A stretch of 64,000 nucleotides of DNA from Rheum nobile (taxonomy: Eukaryota > Streptophyta > Magnoliopsida > Caryophyllales > Polygonaceae). Positions 50,431 to 61,801 of the stretch are shown here, one piece after another (within the stretch, counting starts at the first letter, position 1; each line of letters opens with the position of its first letter). The notes below the pieces were generated by a model that ran no database searches, had not been told where the DNA came from, and worked only from the letters and a program-made list of their open reading frames with translations. The translations under genes were made by a program, and so were the position numbers. The stretch is taken from the NCBI GenBank assembly GCA_027886185.1, contig WOAB01000606.1, positions 5,022,001 through 5,086,000 of the forward strand, given 5' to 3'.

Positions 50431-52977
50431 TGTAATAACACATCTTAAATTAGAAGGGTATTATTGTAATTTTAATTTTTAAGATAATAAAATTAATGAA
50501 ATATATTTTATTTATTTTAGTAAAGAGATATTTAACACGTCATTAATCTTAAGTCAAAAAAATTATGTTGGAACATTTTTTTGTACATATATGGTTAAAT
50601 TATGATTATTAAATAAACTTAACCACTTTATAAAATAAAGGGGTGAAACTTTGTGACAAAAGGTTAAATTAATATAGTTATAAGGCTACACAAGTGGAAT
50701 TATGATCTTAAAATAAACTTTGGGAACTTTATTATATTTTTGTATTGGAACAAGCACAATTTTTGCCAGAATTTGAGAAAGTTGGGAAAAATAATGTAAT
50801 TTAACCCCAAAGTTGGGGTGACCGTGTGGAATTGTTGAAGTATGGACGAAGAACAACCGGTTGTACTCTGTTTTTTAGCGGAAGTTAGGGCCTTTGTTTG
50901 CGATTTCGGACCCAAATTCATCCGAAACCATAAACACCCAACACACCCCTCTGTTTTTGCTTCCGTTGTTGTAAAAAGGATTTCTTAAAGTTGACAGACT
51001 TCCTCTGCCTTCACCAATCGTCCACGGTGAAAGCCCACCTTACCATGAATCCAACGTCGCCAACCTCACTCGATTTAGTTCACAAACGAGCCAGTACAAT
51101 CCCTCTAAATTTTAGTGTGCACAACCCCTATTCTGCTCGTGTGGTGTTGCAACAAAGCCGCCACTAGATCATCGTTGTCACCATTCCCGACGCCGTCCCT
51201 CCGCACCATCACCCCTGACGCCGTGTTGTTGCATCGAGCCACCATCGAGCCGCCTCCGAGCCATAACGAGCCGTTGTAAGTTGGTTGTGCGAACTGTTGG
51301 ATTGGTGTTCATAGGAATGTGTTGTTACACTGTAGGCTTAATCTTGATTAAATATAGATTTAGGCATGATTAGGTTAATCAAATTAAAATAATGGTAATT
51401 ATTTTAATTTTGGTGAAGAAAACAATATTGTGTTTTTTTATAATAGCAAAATCAACAATTAGAGTTTGTAAATGATATTTATAAAATTGTTGAGTATGTT
51501 ATAATGATTAATAATATAAATGAACTAGTCTTAATTTATTTAAATTATGATTTTTATAGGATAAGGTAAAAGATTCAACAATTGATCTTTATGAATTTAT
51601 TTATAAAATTTTGTTGGAATAGTTCATGAGATTTATTGAAATAAATTGACTTATGGTAATTTATTTTTGGGTACAGCTCGGAAATACTTTTGGATCAGAA
51701 TGGAAGCAGTAGTCGAGCCCATTGACTTGAATCGACTCCCTTCTTACGCCAACTCGACGTTATTCCGAACTAAGGCAAGTGTTGATTCGCTCTTGCTTTT
51801 ATTCCATATTTTTCTTAATTGACAATTAATCAATTATTATAACTTTATAGGGAAAAATATTGTCATGTTATGTTTTGGGAACTTATATGTTATAATAATT
51901 TGATAAAAATGTGAATTATATACTTAGGATGTATATGTTGCTAGAAACTACGCTTATGAATATATTATTACCGTAGTGTGATAGTTGGACTTTGGTGTGG
52001 ACTTATATGTGTAGTTAGTACGAGTATTCACAAGAACTCTATGTACCTTGCGAGATTTAGTTGTTTCTTTTATAATGGTATTAGGAGGATTTTTTCCCTT
52101 GTACTTTTGGTCATGACCGTATCCTTCTTCGAATATAAGTGGTGGTGCACTTAGCTAGTGCCTTTATTCGGGATTTGTCCCGTGATAATTTTTGTATCGA
52201 AATGGTATGGATTAAAAGTTTTAACGTAGATGCACAATTTGGAATTAAATAAGATAAGTGCTTTTATGTACATAATTAATAGACCAAGGGGAGAAATACG
52301 TGGAATCCGCTCTTGCTTCTGTCTTAGTAAGTCCTCTTTCCAATATGAATTTGCATACCACGCATGCGTTGAGGTTGGTATGGGACCGAATTAATCAAAT
52401 GAGTCTTCTCTTGAATCATACATCTTCTTATGTTTCGGTAGAACTGTCATGGTTACCTATCGTCTATTGGCTTTTATTGAAGAAACGATGGTAGTGGCTT
52501 GATATAGCGACATAAAACCTCTCGTAAATACCATTGTTTAGTCTTCATTAGACTAATCAACCACTCTTTTTCCTTGCATGTTTGGTTGGTGTCGTTTGTC
52601 CCATACGACACATCAGGTAATTCCTCTTAGGTGTAAAGAATAGATTCCCGAAATTGGTGGTAGTTGATATGTTTAAGTGTTTTGTTTAGGAAGGTTGAAT
52701 ATCCTAAAGTTAGATTATAGGTGTTCAAGAGATATTCTGTAATATTGGTATTTTCTAATAAGTCTTCCTCTATGACATTTTCTAACGTTTTGTTATTGAA
52801 TTTAAGTTGTTATTTTCTATCTCGCAACGTCAATCGTAAAACATTATGATGGTTTTTTATAAAAGTATTATGTTTTGTTTATTCTGTTTTTATGAACAAT
52901 ACTATAAGCCTTGGGTGACTTTTTGTGTTATAAGGTCACTAGGGGTAAAATGGACAATGTAATTTGGGGGTTTTACA
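50431..52977 (+). repeat. Tek3/Tek4 shared LTR (2,547 bp)
   Basis: It begins TGTAATAACAC after a PPT (tttttaaaggggtagtat, 50413-50430) and ends GGGGTTTTACA, followed by a PBS. It shares the aattaaataagataagtg block (about 52242) and the hairpin block (52539-52614) with the other Tekay-like LTRs. Confidence 0.85.
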
Positions 52978-52981
52978 ATAA

Positions 52982-52993
52982 TAGTATTAGAGC
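52982..52993 (+). other. Tek4 primer-binding site (mutated)
   Basis: tagtattagagc against TGGTATCAGAGC: one G-to-A and one C-to-T change. Confidence 0.75.
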
Positions 52994-53502
52994 TAAAAGA
53001 TTTAAACTCTCAGTATTTTCAAACCGTTTTGTGTTAAATAGAGTTTCAAAACAGAATTTGGTCGAGATCTTCGTTTGATAACCTTGAAAATATGACTTAA
53101 GTATTTTTATGACTAGAAGACTTAGAAGTTAATGATGCACTACAATTATTTGGTGGGGTCTATTTCAAATGAATATCTAGATAGTTTCCTACTAAGGGGT
53201 TTCAAAATGGAAGACAGAGGCTGGTTAAAAAGACAAGCAAAAACATAGACGAAGTTGTGCTTTCATGTGAATTTTAAAAACTCATGCCAACTCTATTTGT
53301 GCCTTCTACTCATCTCTAACTATAGAAAGTTGGTTTATGAAATTGGGATTGGAAGATCCTTGTAACACCTAGGCTAACCTAGGAATTTTGTAAACTTACC
53401 TTCTTACCATGAATTAATTGCATCATTTCATTAAAAAATATATAGAAAGTTTAGCTTGTATACTTGGAAAAGTTTTGACTTTTCCTTGTCTCTTTTCAGA
53501 CA

Positions 53503-54520
53503 ATGGTCTATACGAGATCATAATATAAGGATTTAGCAGTATCCCAACTTACTCCAATGCTTAAGTCAAAGATTGGTTCCTCTAACACCATGGAGTATCA
53601 CTTGGCAGAGGACTTCTTCATCCTTCAGAATGAAGGGAAGGATTCGAGCGAGTATCTCAATTATGAGAGTGAAGAGGAAGATTAAGTCCAATCAAGGTAA
53701 CTTCCCCTTCCAGAGATGACTAAAAAGGATCTGAGTGAGGATCTCAATTTTATGAGTGTTAGAAGAAAATCATGGACAGTCGAGGCAACTTCCCCTTCTA
53801 GAGACGACTGAAGAGGATTCAAGTGAGGATCTCAATTATTTGAGTGATGAGGAAGGCCAGGTCTAGTCGAGGCTAATTCCCCTTCTAGAGATTGAAGGAC
53901 CAACACCTCCTGAATACACCCCTTTACCTATTGCTGCTAAAGCGGCATGTGGTATGACCGACAGGGACTAGGAGGAGTACTAGCCTAAGACACCTCAAGC
54001 TAAGCAGGTTCCTTCTCCAGATTACTTACCCCATGAGCCAATGACGAGCCCTACTACTCAACGTGTGCTTGTTGGAGCAAAGAAGAGTTGTCTTGAGGCT
54101 AGTCGGTTTATCGATGAGATAACCAATCTGTTGAGGATGCGGGCTTTGCCATAGGAAGCGCATATTGTTATGGGAGTGTTGCATTAAAGCAATTCAGGGA
54201 TCAGGATCAAAGCTCATGTGAGAAGTGAAAAGATGAAAGAGTGGATGGCCTCGCTAGTTTAAATGGAAGAATATGCTCACGATATTGAGTTGGGCCTATA
54301 TCATGTGCCATATTGTGTCCAAATATTGAAGCATGACATTGGTCGGGCTATGCGACTCATTGACCCTAACTCGGGGCAGGAGTTGAACATGGGGGATTTT
54401 CATCTAGGATTCCTAGACAAGCATTGCTACCCACTAGCACCGGCTAAGGGGTCCAATGTTTCTATCTCCAAGAACTTGAATAGGGATGTACTTGAATCGG
54501 AGGAGAAACAACCCCCATAG
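53503..54520 (+). pseudogene. Tek4 leader-ORF remnant with acidic repeats
   Basis: ATG at 53503 (MVYTRS) opens a frame with several stops. Residues such as DSSEYLNYESEEED recur in degenerate form two more times (53638-53900). The last 85 codons (54263-54520) are open: HDIELGLYHVPYCVQILKHD, GFLDKHCYPLAPAK. I recognise no domain. Its place between PBS and gag and its acidic repeats parallel the Tek2 leader ORF (18794-19510). Confidence 0.45.
53638..53900 (+). repeat. Three imperfect tandem repeats of about 100 bp
   Basis: Units share gagtgaggatctcaatt, followed by a span to aacttccccttctagagac. The copies start near 53645, 53733 and 53822 and have diverged. Confidence 0.65.
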
Positions 54521-54837
54521 AAAACCCTACCTACTAAGTATTATAGGGACTTATTCCGGAAGACTAAGAAGAAGCTTTAGCTTATAGAGCCTTTCTTAAC
54601 TTTTCCGTTGCTTTTCGAATTTCTGGATAATCATGGAGCAATAGTCTCTTTTTGTTTTTGCTTTTGGATTATTATTTTAAGGGATTAAGGTGTTATAGAA
54701 CATTGTTATGTTTTTATCAATAAAGGTTGCAAGTTTGGTAAATGTCTATCTATACTTAATTAATTGCATTTAATGTGTATCTTTAAATGGTATATTAATT
54801 GATTAAATTGCATCTAATAAATTTGATCACAGTCAGA

Positions 54838-56036
54838 TGGTGAACACTAGGAACATTACTCGTCTAGGTGCTATGCCAAGTAATGCCTCTCATATTCAAT
54901 TGAGGAGTGTAGCTAATCAAGAGGCTAAGACAACATCTGGATCCCAAAACAACCTAGTGGCTAATGTTCTGAATTAGGCTAACACTCAAGCGGAAAGGGA
55001 AAGTGATCATGTTCCCCATGTTGCTCCAATAGTTTTCAATGTTTTCGCATTGAGGCAATCAAACAGATAGTAGTTCAAGCTGTCATAGAAATGGCTACGT
55101 CGGGAGTATTGCAAGCTCAGGGGCTCTAATTCGTCAGGTTACTGTTGACTTTGAGGAGCTAGAGGATCTTGCACCCCGGTTCATGCCCATTGAGGTGGAG
55201 AAACTTATGGTCGAGCACTGAAATCTATCAATTCGATAAGGCCTGACAACTATGACGGTAATCGAATCCGTTAGGTGGCCTATTGGTTGCTTCAAATGGA
55301 ACGTCTATTCTGAAACATTGTCTACACTAAAGTTGAGAATGTGCACATTGCCTCAAATCAATTTAATGATAGGGCTATTGAATGGTGGGAAAGTTTGGGA
55401 TTAGCTGATCATCACGAGCTAAATTGGACCATGTTTAATACCAAGATGCCTAATCGTTTCTTTTCTCGGGTTGTGAGGGAGGAGAAACACAAAGAAATCC
55501 TTTACCCTAAGACTGAAGGGATGAATGTGAACAATTTAACTGTGAATTTCAACTATTTGATGCACTACACAAGGACCGAGGTTACGTAAGAGATTATAAA
55601 ATCTAGCATTTCCTCGAGTGGATGAATGACATTAAGCCATTGATGGTGCACTACGACTGCTCTACCTTGGAGCAGTATTTGGATGTTGCACACAAGCTGG
55701 AGTTGACCCTGGAAGAGTCAACTAAGAAACACAACCGACAAAGATGGGCAGGTAACACCTAGTAGAATGGAGGATTCAAGCGGTCAGCCCCACCATCACA
55801 GTTTTCCAAGTCTAGTCAAGCTAACATTGTGAAGACCTAGTCTAGTTCCACTCAGCTCTTGGGGAAGAGTAAGCATTCTGTTCAGTGTTATAACTAAGGG
55901 ACACCCGGTCATAAGAGCAATGAGTGCACGAAGGGTAAGCGAACATGCTTTACATGTGGAAAAGAGGGGAACTTGTAGACTTTTTGCCCTACGAGGAAAC
56001 AGAAGGAGGTTGAGTCCCAAAAAAGGGTCAATTAGC
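54838..56036 (+). pseudogene. gag: Tek4 gag
   Basis: ATG at 54838 (MVNTRNITRLGAMPSN) resembles Tek1 gag. The frame has many stops. Recognisable parts are NSIRPDNYDGN-type sequence near 55235, EWWESLGLADHHELNW and VVREEKHKEILYPKTEG (55380-55520), the TLEQYLDVAHKLELT region, and two decayed zinc knuckles near 55885-55995, where several Cys, Trp and Gln codons have become Tyr or stops. It is followed without protease or RT by an RNase H fragment. Confidence 0.75.
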
Positions 56037-56498
56037 AATATTAACTGATCCGAATAGGCCTTATACAGTGTTGCCATTGCCCAAGGGAATTGAAGGTTAC
56101 ATGGTTTACAGTGATGCTTCATAACAAGGGTTGGGATGTGTGCTTGTGCCGAATGTGAAAGTTATAGCATAAGCATATTGGCAACTAAAGCTTTATGAAT
56201 CAAATTACGCGACCCAGTAATTGGAATTAGCCACATTGAATTTTGCGCTGAAGATTTGGAGACACTATCTCTACGTTGTTAGATGTCAAATCTTCACCGA
56301 ACACAAGAGTATGAAGTATGTGTTTACTCAGAAAGAATTGAACATGAGGCAACATCGATGGTTGGAGTTGCATGAGTATTATGATATTGTGTTGCTCTAT
56401 CATTCCGAAAAGAATAATGTGGTAGTGACACATTGAGCAAAAGACGACGCATAAGACTATGGTAGCTTTACTCACTGCTCAGCCAGAGTTGCAAAAGT
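56037..56498 (+). pseudogene. pol: Tek4 RNase H fragment
   Basis: PLPKGIEGYMVYSDAS at about 56080 and an open stretch 56221-56436 (LATLNFALKIWRHYLYVVRC, TEHKSMKYVFTQKELNMRQH, YHSEKNNVVVT) correspond to Tek2 RNase H at 31940-32300. The protease and RT that should precede it are deleted. It ends at the copia LTR. Confidence 0.8.
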
Positions 56499-56884
56499 GT
56501 TGAGATGCCTTGAATCTCACACTTCCCTGATTCGCACGTGGATCTCGCAGCACAATTAGCAGGTCTAGGGGTTCAGGGGGCAATGTGCTCCTGGCTTAGG
56601 GGTCCGGGGGCAGCACCCCAAACGCTATCGAGCTTTCACTTTTGGGCTTCAAATTTCTATTTGGGCCTTTATTAAGGGCCTAGTCCATTAGGGTCTACAA
56701 GAGTGCTATATATACTCTGTTTCTTCATACCCTTCATGTAATTAGAATTCTGGTCGCCTGAATAAAAAAATTGTCTATCTTTCGCCTGTGGATGTAGTTA
56801 ATGCTTTTGTTAATGAAACATGTTAAATTTATGTGTTTGTTCTTTCTTTCGGTTTTCTGGTGTCTTTTAACATCCGTTATAACA
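56499..56884 (+). repeat. Copia 5' LTR (386 bp)
   Basis: It begins TGTTGAGATGCC and ends GTTATAACA. It contains a TATA-like gctatatatact (about 56704). A single copy is visible, so the boundaries rest on the PBS and the TG..CA ends. Confidence 0.72.
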
Positions 56885-56887
56885 AGT

Positions 56888-56899
56888 TGGTACCAGATC
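56888..56899 (+). other. Copia primer-binding site (tRNA-Met type, mutated)
   Basis: tggtaccagatc lies three bases after the LTR (TGGTATCAGAGC expected). Confidence 0.7.
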
Positions 56900-56934
56900 T
56901 TGGGTTAATCAGGGTTTTTAATCGGGTGAGAAAG

Positions 56935-57727
56935 ATGTCTACTTTGAATGTCAAGATCGACAAATTCATAGGGAGGACCAATTTCAGTCTATGGCAGATC
57001 AAGATGCAAGCTTTGTTAAAACAACAAGGTTTGTGGGCGCCGTTATCGAAGGATAAAAAGGTCGATGACGCATAGATGGATACTTTGGAGGAGAAGGCAC
57101 ATTCAACAATCATGTTGTGTCTCACAGATGATGTCATCATTGAGGTGTCAGACGAAGAGATTGTCGTTGGTTAGTGATTGAAGCTGGAGAGTCTATACAT
57201 GACGGAGTCCTTAACCAACAAGTTGCTTTTAGAAGAACGTTTGTTCGGTGTGCGAATGCAAGAAAGTACGCAACTCAGGGATCACTTAAATGAACTAAAC
57301 ACAATATTATTGGAATTGTGTAATATTTATGTTAAAATTGAAGATGAATATGCAGCTTTAATTCCGTTGGTATATTTACCTCTATCATACGAACATTTTG
57401 TGCAATCTTTTATTGTATGGAAATATATCGTGTCTCTGGAAGAGGTTAGATGATCTCTTCATACTAGAGAGTTGTGCATAAGGCAACTGGTACATGCATA
57501 GATAATCATGCTTCTGGGTAACTCGCTAGTGGAAGTAAGAGACATGGAAATGGGGGAGGGAAAAGAAAGACAAGAAATAATTTTCTAAGGGTCCTAAGCT
57601 AGATGATGTATATAATTACTGCAAAGAGAAAAGACATTGAAAGAATGAATGTCCAAAGAAGCAGAAGCTACAAGAAAAGAAATCAAGTTATGTAGATATA
57701 GCAGAAGTAGTCACTAACTCTGAAGAG
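56935..57727 (+). pseudogene. gag: Copia gag
   Basis: ATG at 56935 (MSTLNVKIDKFIGRTNFSLW) with IKMQALLKQQGLWAPL is typical of Tork-type copia gag. Stops occur at 57073, 57175 and further on. LGVRMQESTQLRDHLNELNT-type and PLSYEHFVQSF segments follow. The zinc knuckle near 57610-57660 reads YNYCKEKRH-stop-KNEC: its first Cys became Tyr and a Trp became stop, both G-to-A. The frame continues across the solo LTR into the protease at 60489. Confidence 0.78.
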
Positions 57728-57732
57728 GATAT
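57728..57732 (+). repeat. Solo-LTR target-site duplication (GATAT)
   Basis: gatat precedes the solo LTR and recurs at 60484-60488. The copia frame (..E-D-I-A-I-V-V-Y..) reads through when one copy is discounted. Confidence 0.92.
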
Positions 57733-60483
57733 TGTAATAACTAACCTTAAATTAGAAGAATGTTATTGTAATTTGACCTTTTATAATAAGAAAGGACATG
57801 AAATTTTGTTATATTTCTTTTATAGAGGAGTAATGTAAATTTTCATTAACTTGTAATAAAAAAATATTTTAGAATGATTTTTATACAAATAAAGTTGAAT
57901 TAAGTTTATTTTATAAACTTAACTAGTTATGCATTAAAGTTGTGAGACTTTATTAACAAAATGTTACATTAATATAGGTAAGGGGCAATTAAACGTGTGG
58001 GTTAAGTTATAATATAAAGTTGGGGGACTCTATTATAATTTAGTAAGGAAATAAGGACATAATTGCCACAAATGAATAAAGTTGGGCAAAGTAATGTAAT
58101 TAACCCAAAAGAAAGGGAGCCCATGCGTATATACTAAAGATTGGACTGAATTTTCTTCATTCAATAATCATGTTTTGTGCGAGTTAGGGCTTGAATTTCA
58201 AAGCCAAAATTGGACCAATTGAAGGCGAGTTGGTACGTTTTGTCAATTGGACATTCAAGATATATGAATCCTTTATTAAAGCCCCACAAATTTCGTCTTG
58301 ATTGGTCAAAGAATCGTCCGGATTCATCGCGGGAAGATGATGACGCGGATTTGATTCGATTGGAGTTAATTCTCAAAAAATTGATCAAATTCATATAAAT
58401 TGGTATGAGGCGTGATTGTGTCCTGGGCATTTCAAGTTACATTTCCCCAATAAATTCAGCCATTTTCCGCTCGAATTCATCATCCAAAGATCCCGAACAA
58501 ACACGACGTGTTTGTTCCTCTCTATTTTTCACTGACTTTGGAGCAATTTTTCGATGCCGGTGAGGGTGCTTATCCGCTGAGACCCATCTTCGGTGAAACC
58601 TTGCAGAACCACGAACCCAACGCCGCCAGAATTGAGCCATTTGGACGCCTTTCGAGCCACCAACGAGGCACTCAAAGTAGGCTCAGTTGAAGCTCTTTTC
58701 TGGAAAAAACATAGGCGAGTCCACCTCGATCTTTCCGAGCCCAACCGGCTCGCAGTCGTCAACAACCAGCCGCCAAGCTACGTCGGTGTTGTGCCCTGGT
58801 TTACCACCCGAGTCGAGGTCGGGCCACCAGGTCCGCGCTGGAGTTGAGATGTTGTCTCAGGCCATTGTTGTTCATGTGCGTGTTCTGCAGATTCAAATGG
58901 AGGAAGAAAGGACGTGGGCCTTCTCCCTTGTTCATTTATTGGGCTGAGCAGCCCATTAAGCCATCCATTCCAAATTCGTCCCAAGATCGATCGATAATTT
59001 CAATTTTCAACCCATTTAACTCGTATTTGTTATTATAAAAATACAATAATTATTTTTATGACTAAATTCATATAAAATATTGAATTTATTTACTTGAATT
59101 CATCAATATAAATTAATTGATTTTAACTATTTTCTCGGTTCGTATCATTATTCGTCGAATTGTGTGTGGACTGGAAACCTTGCTAGTGTTGTCGAGGACC
59201 AGAAGTCAAGCTTTCGGAAAGCAAATCAGTGGTAATCGTCTCGTCTAGATTCCTCCTGGAATTTAATTAAGGCAAGTGGTGGTTCACTCTTGTCATTTCA
59301 TTTATTTTTTCGACAGTTAATATTAAAATTAATTGTTAAATAATTGGGACTTATAGTCATTAAGTGTGAACATATAGTCATTAAGTGTCAACGCTATTAT
59401 GGCCTTGTGAGGCATATTGATCTCCTTATAACTATGTATTAGTCGAAATAATTCCCTAATACTTTTAAGGTCATGACCATTGCTTCTTATTCACGCGTTA
59501 AAGATGAGAGGTGTTTAAGAACCTTGCTAGTGCAATTGAGTTGGACATAATGTCATCCTTTGTTATTCTCGTTTTATTAAGGATTATGTTAAAAGCTTTA
59601 AGATTAAACGTGGTATGGTAAATTAAATAAGATAAGTGTTGCGAACACATAATTAATCAACCAGAGCGAGAAGTATAACTTGGAAATCGTTCTTCCTCCA
59701 GCCTAAGCAGGTGGTCTTTCAAATTTGAATTCGCATTATACGGTGAGGTTGGTCGGACCCGATTATTCAATGGAGCTTATATATGTTGTGTGTTGACTTA
59801 AAACGTTCCAAAACAAATTCATATCTTCTTCCCATATTACCCAAATTTATTTCGGCTATTCTCTTGGTGCATATCTCTTTTGTCCATTTTTCGCATTAGT
59901 GACGGTATTGTTGTTACCTATTGTCTATCGACTTTTATTCGAGAAACGATTGTAGTAACTAGATATGCATGACTACATAGAACCTCACATAAAATACTCT
60001 TGCTTAGTCTTTCATGAGACTAACCAATCACTATTTTTCTTACATGGTTGGCTGGCTTCATCTGTCCCACACGGCACATCAGTCGCTTTTCTTAGGTTAT
60101 CTAGAAGTAACTAATCGAAGAAGAAGGCTTACAGTTGAAGTTTTGTTTCAAATTTTGTTTATAAGTTATTTTGGTTACAAAAAATTATCATTTATATTAA
60201 TGTAATAGGTGAAGGTATTAGATAACTTATTCATGTAATTAGGATTTAATTAAAATCTTCCGCTATAATTTTATATCATCTTGCAAAACATGTACCTCCT
60301 CAATATATTAGAATAATTTAAATAAGGATGATTCATATCAAAAGTATTCAGATATACTTTTGTTTATTTAATAGTTATTTATTTTAGGCATAAATTGTTT
60401 GGATTAGGCCCTAGGTGACTTTTGACATTAATGTATGGGGTCCCTAGCGTGTGGCATTTTCGACATCAGTCGAGGGTGTTACA
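57733..60483 (+). mobile_element. Tek5: Tekay-like solo LTR (2,751 bp)
   Basis: It begins TGTAATAACTAACC and ends GAGGGTGTTACA, with no PBS, PPT or internal sequence, flanked by GATAT on both sides. It shares the aataagataagtg block (about 59625) and hairpin block (60005-60082). It is the relic of an insertion that lost its interior by LTR recombination. Reading frames inside are not genes. Confidence 0.92.
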
Positions 60484-60488
60484 GATAT

Positions 60489-60650
60489 AGCCATAGTTGT
60501 TTATGAACATACTCATCATTCTTATGTGTGGGTTCTAGATTCCACGGCATCTTATCATATATGTCCAAGGAGAGAATGGTTTACAACCTACGAGCACGTA
60601 GACGATGGAAGCATATCCATGGCAAAAAATCCTTTTGATGCTTGTGTATA
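60489..60650 (+). pseudogene. pol: Copia protease fragment
   Basis: VWVLDSTASYHICPRREWFT contains the copia protease active site (DSGAS expected, DSTAS here). The frame ends at TAG 60648 after MAKNPF, and homology to integrase is not seen until about 60865. Confidence 0.75.
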
Positions 60651-60864
60651 GTTTGCGTTAATAGCAGGTTTTCCCCATGCTCTCTTGCTGGCTATTTTAT
60701 GGGATTTTTTGCTCTATTTGGATTTTGCTTGCTTCTGTTGACTCTAGCTTCTTAGGGTCTCTAGCCTTGCTGCCATTTTGTCTTTTGCACCCTACTTTCT
60801 TTTTTTTAGGGTTTTCTGTATAGCTACTCTTCTTATTTTATATATATTTAGCACCTTTCAAGAC
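60651..60864 (+). other. Unassigned T-rich segment
   Basis: About 210 bp between protease and integrase fragments. It is T-rich, lacks copia similarity that I can see, and replaces the GAG-pre-integrase domain and integrase N-terminus. It could be an insertion or an indel-scarred segment. Confidence 0.35.
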
Positions 60865-61320
60865 AATAAGGGATTGCTCGACATCACACAACAAGGGATA
60901 CACCACAACAGAATGGTGTAGCTTAGTACATGAATCGAACACTACTCGAGAGAGCTAGGTGCATGCTCTCTAATGCAAGTTTAGATAGAAGGTTATGGGA
61001 AGAAGCGGTGAGTACATCATGCTACTTAATAAACTGTGGACCTCACACAGGCATAAAGTGCAAAACTCTAAAACGTGGTTAGGTAAGCCTGATGATTGCA
61101 ACAATCTGAGAGTTTTTGGTTGTACAATTTACTATCATGTAAATGAGAATAAATTAGAGCCACAAGCTAAGAAGGGAATATTTATGGGTTTTGGAGACGG
61201 GGTTAAAGGGTATAAAATCTAGTCTCCATCATAAAAGAGGGTTATCTTAAGCAGTAATGGAATCTTTGATGAAAACTCTATGCTTAACCTCGTTGTGAAG
61301 TCCACAACTATAGTAGAAAA
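60865..61320 (+). pseudogene. pol: Copia integrase fragment
   Basis: Broken frames give HHTTRDTPQQNGV-type, MNRTLLERARCML and a longer open stretch (60995-61222) with TWLGKPDDCNNLRVFGCTIY and KKGIFMGFGDGVKGYKI, the conserved C-terminal half of copia integrase. Stops and frameshifts occur on both sides. The N-terminal HHCC and first catalytic Asp are missing. Confidence 0.78.
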
Positions 61321-61801
61321 TGGTAAGCATTGATAAACTGGTGGAGTTGCAAGTCACCCAAGGTGAGGGTGAATTGAAACAACATGACGAAATCAAGAGC
61401 TATATTGAGGAACCAAAATGCCGAAATCTATACCACCAGAAACTCAGCTATCTTAAGCTACACAACATAGTTCTTCTTTAAATCGATCAAGAAGGATCGG
61501 AGTTGGGCCTCCAGATAGGTATGTGTTTGCTGAAGTGGTGGATTTTCATACAAAGAAGTTGTTTCAGGTACTGAATAGGAGAAATTGCTTTCTGCAATGG
61601 GTGATGAGATGTAGTCTCTTTATAAGAATCAGACCTGTAAGCTAGTCATACAACATCCAAGGAAAAAAAAATCAATTGCTAATTGGTAAAAAAAATAAAG
61701 GGGTATCGCCTACTAAAGGGGTCAAGTATAAGGCTTTGGTTGTTGCAAGAGGGTTCTATCAAAAAGAGTGAGTGGACTACAATGAGATTTTCTCATCAGT
61801 G
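61321..61801 (+). pseudogene. pol: Copia RT N-terminus fragment, cut by AthC
   Basis: MGDEM-stop-SLYKNQTCKLV (about 61600) and VKYKALVVARGFYQKE, then VDYNEIFSSV (about 61725-61800) are the start of copia RT (ARLVAKGF and DY.E.FSPV type motifs). The sequence stops at the AthC LTR. Confidence 0.75.

Larger units (their letters stand above)
49095..56498 (+). mobile_element. Tek3/Tek4: base-layer Tekay-like elements sharing one LTR
   Basis: The order is integrase-chromodomain, PPT, LTR (50431-52977), mutated PBS, leader, gag, RNase H fragment. One LTR thus serves as 3' LTR of the left part and 5' LTR of the right part, as expected after unequal recombination between tandem copies. The coding sequence is full of stops, the oldest layer here. 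Tek1 lies at its left edge and the copia element at its right edge. Confidence 0.7.
56499..61801 (+). mobile_element. Tork-like Ty1/copia element, truncated at right by AthC
   Basis: 5' LTR, PBS, gag, protease, integrase and RT occur in copia order (integrase before RT), interrupted by a Tekay-like solo LTR and cut by AthC. No 3' LTR is in the window. Confidence 0.82.

Noticed and set aside
58161..58984. Several overlapping frames on both strands
   Set aside because: They lie inside the Tek5 solo LTR and show no domain or conserved frame.
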